Shown: in pieces, positions 1 to 5,556 of the stretch
How the letters are laid out: every line of letters begins with the position of its first letter
Numbering within the stretch: the first letter of the stretch is position 1
NCBI GenBank assembly: GCA_021818045.1
Contig: JAKAFF010000108.1
Coordinates: 1 to 5,556 of the forward strand
DNA from: a bacterium
Lineage (GTDB): Bacteria; Chlamydiota; Chlamydiia; Chlamydiales; SM23-39
Direction of reading: 5' to 3'
DNA length: 5,556 bases
Made by a program: the position numbers and the translations under genes
Notes under the pieces: model-generated
Database searches by the model: none
The model's input: only the letters and a program-made list of their open reading frames with translations
Told to the model about the DNA's origin: nothing

Positions 1-86
1 CGAAAGCTGGCGGAATTTATCTATCGTAAGTGACCCAATATTAAAAATATAGGGTCACTTACGATAGGTAAATTGCGCCGCTTTGG
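1..86. repeat. Long imperfect inverted repeat (palindromic hairpin element)
   Basis: Read base by base, the segment folds back on itself around position 44. The core stem pairs 14-36 with 52-74: 23 pairs, all Watson-Crick except one T-G wobble (20 with 68). Inside it, 38-42 pairs with 46-50 around an AAA loop (43-45), after an A-A mismatch (37/51). Below the core, after a G-G mismatch (13/75), 9-12 pairs with 76-79. Then T8 is bulged and 3-7 pairs with 80-84. The total is about 37 pairs. The left arm reaches the window edge, so the element may be longer. No T-run follows either arm, so it does not look like a standard intrinsic terminator. A tiny MITE-like palindrome or two abutting insertion-sequence ends is possible; I do not recognise the family. 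It lies just upstream of alr, and its lower stem covers the TTG at 83-85. Confidence 0.85.
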
Positions 87-118
87 CGCAGCCGAAAATC
101 CAACTTTTGAACTCATTT

Positions 119-1253
119 GTGTATAACTCAATCCTTACACATCCTACATGGATCGAAGTTGATTTAAATCAATTTCGAAAGAACATCGGCCTTCTAAAAG
201 ACTATCTAGGAAAATGTCTATATTGTCTCCCGATCAAAGCAAACGCTTATGGACATGGCCTGTGCCAGATAGGGAAAACCGCCATTGAAACAGGAGTGGA
301 TTATTTGGCTGTCGCCCATCTTGACGAGGGGAAAGAATTAAGAAAAGCAGGCATTCGTACCCCCATTCTCGTTTTGGGCGCCATTCACGAGCTTCAAGTG
401 GCAGATTTGATCCATTATGACTTAGAATTCACGATCAGTTCGCAATATAAGGCAAATTTCACATCCAAAATTTGCCATACTTTAGGGAAGACCTGCCGTA
501 TTCATCTGGAAGTACGATACGGGAATGCAACGAAGCGGCGTCCGTCCACAAACAGCAATGGAACTATTTCAATATTTAAAAAACTTGCCCCGTCTCGAAA
601 TTGTCGGAATATATTCTCACTTTGCCACGGCTGATTGCCCAGATGATTCCTTCACGAAAGAGCAAATCAAAATATTCGATGAATTGACAACTCGCCTCGC
701 CTCTTCCGGCTCGATCATTCGGCATATCGCCAATTCAGGAGGGACTCTATTTTTCCCTGATTCTCGCCTAGACATGGTAAGACCCGCTCTCGCTACATTT
801 GGTTATCTCCCTCAAGCAGCTCCTAAATCCCTGCAGCAGATTCGCCCCTGTTTTTCTCTAAAGTCTCAGGTGTCCTATTCTAAAATAGTTGAGAAGGGGC
901 AAGGGGTTAGTTACGGGCATACTTACAACACCATCGCGAGGACACGTATCGTGACCATCCCCATCGGATACGGAGATGGATTTCGCCGGTCTTTATCCAA
1001 CAAGGGATCTGTCCTCATTCGGGGAAAACGGTTTCCCATTGTGGGAGCAATCTGCATGGATCAACTCATGGTCGATGTAGGGAATCATGAAGCATATGTC
1101 GGCGACGAGGTTGTCCTAATCGGCAAGCAAGGATCAGAGGAAATCCGCCTAGAAGAGGTAAGCCGTCTGGCAGGGACGATCCCCTACGAAATCCTCTGCA
1201 GTTTCAACAATCGGATCCCTCGAGTTTACATCGACAACCCTCGGTTGCCATAG
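119..1253 (+). pseudogene. alr: Alanine racemase, PLP-dependent, interrupted by a +1-base frameshift
   Basis: Alanine racemase is a cytoplasmic PLP enzyme that interconverts L- and D-alanine and supplies D-Ala for peptidoglycan. The frame opening before the break carries the PLP-lysine motif IKANAYGHG. The frame is lost at 512-515 (gtac). Removing one base restores V-D-T-G-M and continues in the frame ending with TAG at 1251-1253. That second frame holds the opposite-face catalytic tyrosine in VSYGHTY (codon 912-914), GYGDG, CMDQ and the phosphate-contacting tyrosine of TIPYEI. Counting from GTG 119, the repaired protein is about 377 residues, with the PLP lysine at 40 and the catalytic tyrosine at 265, nearly matching Geobacillus Alr (39 and 265). 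This is why I prefer GTG 119 over the in-frame TTGs at 83 and 107; none has a convincing ribosome binding site. ATG 525 could start a 242-residue fragment, but it would lack the PLP lysine. As written the gene should be non-functional. A sequencing error remains possible, because no other lesion is visible. Confidence 0.88.
1233..1249 (-). other. Small hairpin just downstream of the tRNA-Asn 3' end
   Basis: Bases 1233-1239 pair with 1243-1249 around a 3-base loop: seven pairs when read on the minus strand, one of them a G-U wobble. It begins about 10 nt past the 3' end of the tRNA and lies inside the last codons of alr. No U-rich tract follows on the minus strand, so an intrinsic terminator is doubtful. 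It could help 3' end formation of the tRNA transcript or be chance. Confidence 0.3.
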
Positions 1254-1258
1254 AGAAA

Positions 1259-1330
1259 CTCCGGGTGTTTGATTCGAACAAACGACCAATGGATTAACAG
1301 TCCACTGCTCTACCACTGAGCTAACCCGGA
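1259..1330 (-). tRNA. tRNA-Asn (anticodon GTT)
   Basis: The minus strand folds into a complete 72-nt cloverleaf. The acceptor stem is TCCGGGT with ACCCGGA (7 bp). The D-arm is GCTC/GAGC. The anticodon stem is GTGGA/TCCAT, with one G-U pair, and a CTGTTAA loop. The variable region has 5 nt, and the T-arm GTTTG/CAAAC encloses TTCGAAT. The anticodon GTT (1298-1296) reads AAC and AAU. The discriminator base is G, as in E. coli tRNA-Asn. The 3' CCA is not encoded, so it must be added after transcription. The gene faces alr head-on and ends 5 bp past the alr stop codon. It has its own upstream promoter candidate and looks like a single-gene unit. In Chlamydia this tRNA is known to be charged indirectly, by aspartate attachment followed by GatCAB amidation; whether that applies here cannot be seen in this window. 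Confidence 0.97.
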
Positions 1331-1346
1331 ATAAAAAGAAAGCACC

Positions 1347-1375
1347 ATCTTAATTTTGAACCTCTTAATTTGCAA
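1347..1375 (-). promoter_or_regulatory. Sigma70-type promoter for tRNA-Asn
   Basis: On the minus strand a -35 box TTGCAA (1375-1370) and a -10 box TAAGAT (1352-1347) are separated by exactly 17 bp. Each box matches the consensus at 4 of 6 positions, including the most conserved ones. Transcription would start near 1340, leaving a leader of about 10 nt before the mature tRNA 5' end at 1330. The 93-bp gap 1331-1423 must also hold any promoter for the divergent recD2 gene. A TTGAAC at 1356-1361 is the best plus-strand -35 look-alike, but it has no good -10 box at the right distance. Confidence 0.55.
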
Positions 1376-1423
1376 GAAATTTCCTTGTGCTCTCAGCCTA
1401 ATAACTGCTAAAGTTTTTTCCTT

Positions 1424-3598
1424 ATGGATGAGTCTTTAAATGGCTATATCGATGCGATCGTCTTTTCCCAACCCGAAAATGGCTTCACTGTCGCCAGATT
1501 AAAAGAGCCCAAAAAACGGGATCCCGTCGTCATCGTCGGCTACCTTCCCGGCTTGCAAGCTGGAGAAAATGTGGTCTGCCGAGGCGGTTGGAAAAATCAC
1601 CCCACCCATGGCCGCCAATTTGAGGTTTGCGAGTATGACGTGGAGGCCCCTTCCGATGTGCTGGGGATCCAAAAATACCTGGAATCGGGCCTTGTGAAAG
1701 GGATCGGCCCTGCTTATGCCAAGAAAATCGTCGATTGCTTTGGCGCTAATACCTTAGATGTCATCGATAAAACTCCTCAAAGGTTGCTCGAAATCGAGGG
1801 GTTTGGGAAAAAAAAGCTCAAGCAGCTTAAAGAGTGCTGGGAGGCGCAGCGCTCGATCCGCGATGTGATGGTGTTTTTGAGGGCGCATGGCGCAAGTCCG
1901 GCCTATGCCCAAAAAATCTTTAAGCAGTACGGCAACGAGAGCATCGAAAAAGTAAAGCAAAACCCTTACGGACTTGCCAAAGAGGTCTCTGGGATCGGGT
2001 TCAAGATGGCCGATGTGATCGCATTAAAACTCGGTTTTGCCCTCCACTCCCCAGAAAGGCTTGCCGCAGGGATCGAGTTTGTCTTTTGGGAATTGGCCAA
2101 TGAGGGACACACTTGCTACCCCCTTGTCGATTTTATCCCAATCGCTGCCACAATGTTGGAAGTGGATGTTGCCTTGATTGAAACATCGATCAAAAATTTG
2201 ATCAATGTACAGCTCATTGAACAAGAGGGTATGGTTTGGCTAAAACCTTACTTTGCTTATGAGCAGGGCATTGTGAAAGATGTGCTGCGCTTAATGCATG
2301 GCCAACAAGCGATTCGTTCAATCGATGCTGTAAAAGCGGTCGATTGGGTGCAACAAAAACTGTCGTTTCAGTTCGCAGAGCAACAAAAAGTGGCGGCTGT
2401 ACAGGCCCTGACAGACAAGGTCCACGTGATCACAGGGGGACCGGGCACTGGCAAAAGTACCCTCACAAATGCAATTTTAGCTGTCTCAGAAAAATTGACC
2501 GATAAAATCATTCTAGGGGCCCCAACGGGACGAGCTGCCAAAAGACTTACGCAAATCACCCATAAGCTTGCTTTCACCATTCATGCACTGTTAGAGATGG
2601 ATTTTGCAACAGGTGGATTTAAGCGCGGTAAAGATAATCCTCTCGATTGCGATCTCTTGATCATCGATGAGGCAAGCATGATCGATACGACGCTGCTCTT
2701 CCACCTGCTTCGCGCAATCCCAACAAGGGCGCGCGTGCTGCTGGTTGGCGATGTGGATCAGTTGCCAAGCGTCGGGGCTGGCACGGTGCTGCGCGATCTC
2801 ATTCAGTCGGGAACGCTCGGAGTGACTCGGCTCACAGAGATCTTCCGACAAGCGAAGGGATCTAAAATCATCACAAATGCCCATAGGATCAATCAGGGAG
2901 AATTTCCCGAGGTGCATACGCCCGAAAGGAGCGATTTTCACTTTATCGAAGCCGAAACGCCAGAGGCGATCCAGCAGGTCATTTTGCGGTTGGTCTCTCA
3001 TGAGATTCCCAAAACGTGGCATTTTGACCCAATCGATGGGATCCAAGTTCTATGCCCTATGAAAAAAGGGGTTATCGGCGCCGAAATGCTCAACGATGCC
3101 TTGCAAAATTTACTCAACCCGAGCGCAAAACCCGTTTTCCGCGCAGGCCGTAGGTTCCATTTGGCCGATAAGGTGATGCAAATCAAAAATAATTACGATA
3201 AAAACGTCTATAATGGAGATATCGGTCGTATTGCAGAGATCTCCTCAGAGACGCTGATTGTGCGATTTGATGATAAAGAGGTGGACTACAGCCTTAGCGA
3301 TCTAGATGAGTTGGTTCTCGCATACGCCACTTCCGTCCATAAGTATCAAGGCAGTGAATGCCCTTGTGTCGTCATTCCAATGCATACGTCCCATTTCAAA
3401 TTGCTGCATCGCAATTTGCTCTATACTGCCGTCACGCGAGGCAAGAGACAGGTCTATGTCGTCGGAACCACAAAGGCGATCGCCATCGCGGTGCACAACG
3501 ATCAGGTGCAAAAGCGCTACACGGGCCTAGAAAAAGCCCTCCGCGATGGCTTTACAAGCTACACTGATCAAAATCATCGCCAATTGAAATTTATCTGA
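1424..3598 (+). CDS. recD2: RecD2 family ATP-dependent DNA helicase (RecD-like, not part of RecBCD)
   Basis: This is a complete 724-residue superfamily 1B helicase, predicted to move 5'-3' on single-stranded DNA in repair and replication. The N-terminal 80 residues resemble the RecD2 OB-like domain (GYIDAIVFSQPENGFTVARL). Helix-hairpin-helix-like segments follow at about 89-105, 123-136, 154-170 and 183-200. The ATPase core carries Walker A GGPGTGKST (Lys344), Walker B IIDEAS (Asp415, Glu416), motif III GDVDQLPS (442-449), FRQ, and near the C-terminus VHKYQGSE (638-645) and YTAVTRG with its arginine finger Arg672. An SH3-like insert precedes these at about 580-630. The length fits short RecD2 proteins such as that of Deinococcus (about 715 residues). 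The extended N-terminus separates it from RecBCD RecD, although databases often label it exodeoxyribonuclease V alpha. ATG 1424 is the only sensible start, because an in-frame TAA lies at 1409-1411. No Shine-Dalgarno is visible. It is divergent from tRNA-Asn and convergent with metG. Confidence 0.95.
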   Translation: MDESLNGYIDAIVFSQPENGFTVARLKEPKKRDPVVIVGYLPGLQAGENVVCRGGWKNHPTHGRQFEVCEYDVEAPSDVLGIQKYLESGLVKGIGPAYAKKIVDCFGANTLDVIDKTPQRLLEIEGFGKKKLKQLKECWEAQRSIRDVMVFLRAHGASPAYAQKIFKQYGNESIEKVKQNPYGLAKEVSGIGFKMADVIALKLGFALHSPERLAAGIEFVFWELANEGHTCYPLVDFIPIAATMLEVDVALIETSIKNLINVQLIEQEGMVWLKPYFAYEQGIVKDVLRLMHGQQAIRSIDAVKAVDWVQQKLSFQFAEQQKVAAVQALTDKVHVITGGPGTGKSTLTNAILAVSEKLTDKIILGAPTGRAAKRLTQITHKLAFTIHALLEMDFATGGFKRGKDNPLDCDLLIIDEASMIDTTLLFHLLRAIPTRARVLLVGDVDQLPSVGAGTVLRDLIQSGTLGVTRLTEIFRQAKGSKIITNAHRINQGEFPEVHTPERSDFHFIEAETPEAIQQVILRLVSHEIPKTWHFDPIDGIQVLCPMKKGVIGAEMLNDALQNLLNPSAKPVFRAGRRFHLADKVMQIKNNYDKNVYNGDIGRIAEISSETLIVRFDDKEVDYSLSDLDELVLAYATSVHKYQGSECPCVVIPMHTSHFKLLHRNLLYTAVTRGKRQVYVVGTTKAIAIAVHNDQVQKRYTGLEKALRDGFTSYTDQNHRQLKFI

Positions 3599-3609
3599 GC
3601 GGTTGACCT

Positions 3610-5556
3610 CTAAGAAATGACGCTGCCAGGACTCAGATTTTGAATTTGAGGCAGTTCGAGGAGGGTGTCTTGGTGCCCTGCCAAAATCATCCCTTGGCTT
3701 TCAATGCCCATAATGGTGGCAGGCATTAAATTCGCAACTAAAACGAGTTTGCGGCCAATGAGCTGCTCGGGTTCGTAAGAGAGGGCAATACCAGAAACAA
3801 CGGTGCGCTTTTCATAGCCGATGTCTACGAGGAGTTTGAGGAGCTTTTTAGACTTGGGGACGCGGCTTGCCTCTAGCACTTCTACGACGCGCAGGTCGAG
3901 TTTTTCAAACTGCTCGAAGGGGATGAGGGGTTTAAGGGGAATAGTTGTTGTCATGGGTGCCTTTTGAGGGTTGGTGGGTCCGAGCTTTTGCACTTGCGCT
4001 TCGATCTCTTCATCTTCAATTTTGCGAAAGAGGATGTGGGGCTCCGGCAATAGCTGGGAGGTGGGTACAGGGGTTGCATGGATGGTTGGCCAGTAGCTTT
4101 TTTCAAGCTGCGTGGTGTAGCCTAGTAATTGCCAAATGGCTTGAGCTGTGGCGGAGATGAGGGGCGAGGCCACAAGAGCCAGATTTTTGATGCATTCGAT
4201 GCTGAGCGCAATGACGGTGTCGAGCTCTTGTCTTTTCGTTGCATCTTTGGCCAAAACCCAGGGCTTGTGCGCATCGAAATAGGCATTGCCTGCTTGAGAT
4301 AGTTCCATGAGGTGTTGGCATGCTTTTCGCAAATGAAAGCCTCGGTAGCTGTGCTCTGCAAGGGTGACGAGGTCGGCCATCTGCTTTTGAAAGCGGCCAT
4401 CGTTGTGGCTTAAAGGGGGCACTTTTCCTTGGCAGTGCTGGCGGGCAAAGGTGAGGGTCCGGTGGACAAAATTGCCAAGCTTTCCAAGTAACTCGGCGTT
4501 ACAGCGCATTTGAAAGTCTTTCCAGCTAAATTCGGAGTCGGCCGTTTCGGGGGCATTGGCAGCGAGGGTGTAGCGCGCTTGGTCTGGCGTATAACGACGG
4601 AAAAAGTCTTCTAGATCGATGGTCCAATTGTCGGATTTGGAAAATTGACGCCCTTCTAGGAGAAGAAATTCGTTGGCAGGCACTTCGTCAGGCAGCTTGT
4701 AGGGAAGATCTTGCCCCATCAGCATGGCAGGGAAAAAGACGGTGTGGAAAGGGATGTTGTCTTTGCCGATAAAATGGATGAGTTTGCAAGAAGGATCGAG
4801 CCAGTAGTCTTTCCAGCGATCGGGATGACCCGTTTTTTGCGCCCATTCTTGGGTCGCAGAGACGTAACCTATGGGTGCGTCAAACCAAACGTAAAAGACT
4901 TTGTTCGGATACCCAGGGACGGGAATGCCCCAGTCAGAGTCTCGGGTGATGGCGCGTGGTTTGAGGTTGTCGATGTATTGCATGGCAAAATGGATGACGT
5001 TTTCTTTCCATTGTTTTTGCCGAATCCAGTCAGATAGCCTCCCTTTGAATTTGTCAAACCGTAGGTAGAGGTGGTTGCTAGGACGCAGTGTGAGAGGCGA
5101 GCCGCTGAGTTTGGAGCGCGGGTTTTTCAGATCTGTCGCCTCATAGGAACTAGCGCAGCGTTGACACTCGTCCCCTCTTGCTTCATGATAGCCGCACTTG
5201 GGACAAGTGCCCACTACATACCTGTCGGCTAAAAAGCGTTTTTCTTTTTCAGAATAGAGATGGTTTTCCGTTTTCTCTTCGATGTAGCCCTTTTCGTTGA
5301 GAGATCGAAAAAATGCCTGCGTCGTGGGAACGTGCCCCGGCCAGGTGGTGCGGCTATAATGATCAAAGGAAAATTCGAGCTTCTCAAAGAGCGCTTGGTT
5401 GATTTGGTGAAAAATATCCACGTGTTCTTTGGGCGTGCGGTGCGCAAGATCCGCGCTTAAAGTGATGGCGACACCATGCTCGTCAGAGCCGCAAATATAA
5501 AGCACGTCACTGCCCATAAGCCGCTGAAACCGGGCAAAACACTCCCCAGGCAAGTA
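3610..5556 (-). CDS. metG: Methionyl-tRNA synthetase, N-terminus beyond the window
   Basis: MetRS charges tRNA-Met with methionine, using ATP, in the cytoplasm. The reading frame is still open at the right edge (first visible residues YLPGECFARFQ). About 30 N-terminal residues, including the HIGH motif, should lie just outside; the TTG at 5553-5551 is an internal leucine, not a start. Numbering from that codon, the catalytic fold shows CGSDEHG (21-27). A zinc knuckle of four cysteines follows (117, 120, 130, 133; CxxC-x9-CxxC). The signature loop is QFSKS (303-307, bases about 4633-4647) in place of the usual KMSKS. The helical anticodon-binding domain includes AYFDAHKPW (424-432). After a linker, a C-terminal EMAP-like OB-fold tRNA-binding domain spans about 545-625 (KLDLRVVEV, VVSGIA, LVANL, SQGM). 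The stop is TAG at 3612-3610. It is tail-to-tail with recD2, with 11 bp between stop codons and no obvious terminator. The gene looks intact and functional. Confidence 0.97.
   Translation of the reverse strand, partial: YLPGECFARFQRLMGSDVLYICGSDEHGVAITLSADLAHRTPKEHVDIFHQINQALFEKLEFSFDHYSRTTWPGHVPTTQAFFRSLNEKGYIEEKTENHLYSEKEKRFLADRYVVGTCPKCGYHEARGDECQRCASSYEATDLKNPRSKLSGSPLTLRPSNHLYLRFDKFKGRLSDWIRQKQWKENVIHFAMQYIDNLKPRAITRDSDWGIPVPGYPNKVFYVWFDAPIGYVSATQEWAQKTGHPDRWKDYWLDPSCKLIHFIGKDNIPFHTVFFPAMLMGQDLPYKLPDEVPANEFLLLEGRQFSKSDNWTIDLEDFFRRYTPDQARYTLAANAPETADSEFSWKDFQMRCNAELLGKLGNFVHRTLTFARQHCQGKVPPLSHNDGRFQKQMADLVTLAEHSYRGFHLRKACQHLMELSQAGNAYFDAHKPWVLAKDATKRQELDTVIALSIECIKNLALVASPLISATAQAIWQLLGYTTQLEKSYWPTIHATPVPTSQLLPEPHILFRKIEDEEIEAQVQKLGPTNPQKAPMTTTIPLKPLIPFEQFEKLDLRVVEVLEASRVPKSKKLLKLLVDIGYEKRTVVSGIALSYEPEQLIGRKLVLVANLMPATIMGIESQGMILAGHQDTLLELPQIQNLSPGSVIS

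Noticed and set aside
14..74. The large palindrome as an ordinary Rho-independent terminator of an upstream gene
   Set aside because: No T-run follows either arm, and the stem is much longer and more AT-containing than typical terminators; no upstream gene is visible in the window.
83..118. TTG at 83 as the alr start (12 residues longer)
   Set aside because: It lies within the lower stem of the palindrome, has no ribosome binding site, and the extra residues push the PLP lysine to 52 instead of the family-typical position near 40.
512..518. Programmed +1 ribosomal frameshift joining the two alr frames at the gta-c-gat site
   Set aside because: A +1 shift is the right direction, but there is no stop codon or recognisable slippery codon at the site, and the GTA tRNA re-pairs poorly on TAC. 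Alr is not a family known for recoding.
578..584. A6 run followed by C (AAAAAAC) in the overlap of the two alr frames as a slippage site
   Set aside because: A -1 slip here goes to the wrong frame. Polymerase slippage losing one A would rejoin the frames, but too late: residues from 515 to 577, including the DTGM motif and PLP-contacting arginine, would already be mistranslated.
2591..3046. 151-codon open frame on the minus strand inside recD2
   Set aside because: It is antisense to the conserved helicase motifs; the predicted protein shows no recognisable domain and there is no start context. It is a shadow of recD2.
3595..3645. CTGAG...CTCAG inverted repeat followed by a T-rich stretch as a recD2 terminator
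   Set aside because: Only five pairs enclose a loop of roughly 35 nt inside metG coding sequence; too weak to call.
4711..5037. 108-codon open frame on the plus strand opposite metG
   Set aside because: It lies entirely antisense to conserved MetRS catalytic sequence and has no recognisable domain.

Overview
This window reads as bacterial chromosome, most likely from a member of the Chlamydiae (probably a Parachlamydia-, Waddlia- or Simkania-like environmental lineage). That assignment is inferred from three things. A methionyl-tRNA synthetase gene sits beside a RecD2-type helicase gene, an adjacency I recall from Chlamydia trachomatis (metG CT032, recD CT033). The MetRS has an FSKS signature followed by DNW, the general style I associate with chlamydial and related sequences. 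None of the visible starts has a clear Shine-Dalgarno sequence. A similarity search of the two intact proteins would settle it.

Layout, left to right. Bases 1-86 form a strikingly regular inverted repeat touching the window edge, with no gene in it. Bases 119-1253 hold an alanine racemase gene (alr, + strand) that keeps all its visible catalytic residues but is split by a one-base insertion near 512-515. A tRNA-Asn gene (1259-1330, - strand) converges on the alr 3' end and has a credible sigma70-type promoter in the 93-bp gap that follows. Bases 1424-3598 (+ strand) encode a complete RecD2 family helicase. Bases 3610-5556 (- strand) encode MetRS; it converges on recD2 with only 11 bp between stop codons, and its N-terminus lies beyond the right edge.

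The content is housekeeping: D-alanine supply for peptidoglycan (alr), translation (tRNA-Asn, MetRS) and DNA repair (RecD2). The genes do not form one operon, since orientation alternates +, -, +, -. I see no phage, CRISPR, toxin-antitoxin or other accessory system. The parts that deserve attention are the broken alr frame, interesting because Chlamydia proper lacks alr, and the long palindrome just in front of it, whose lower stem overlaps the first possible alr start codon.
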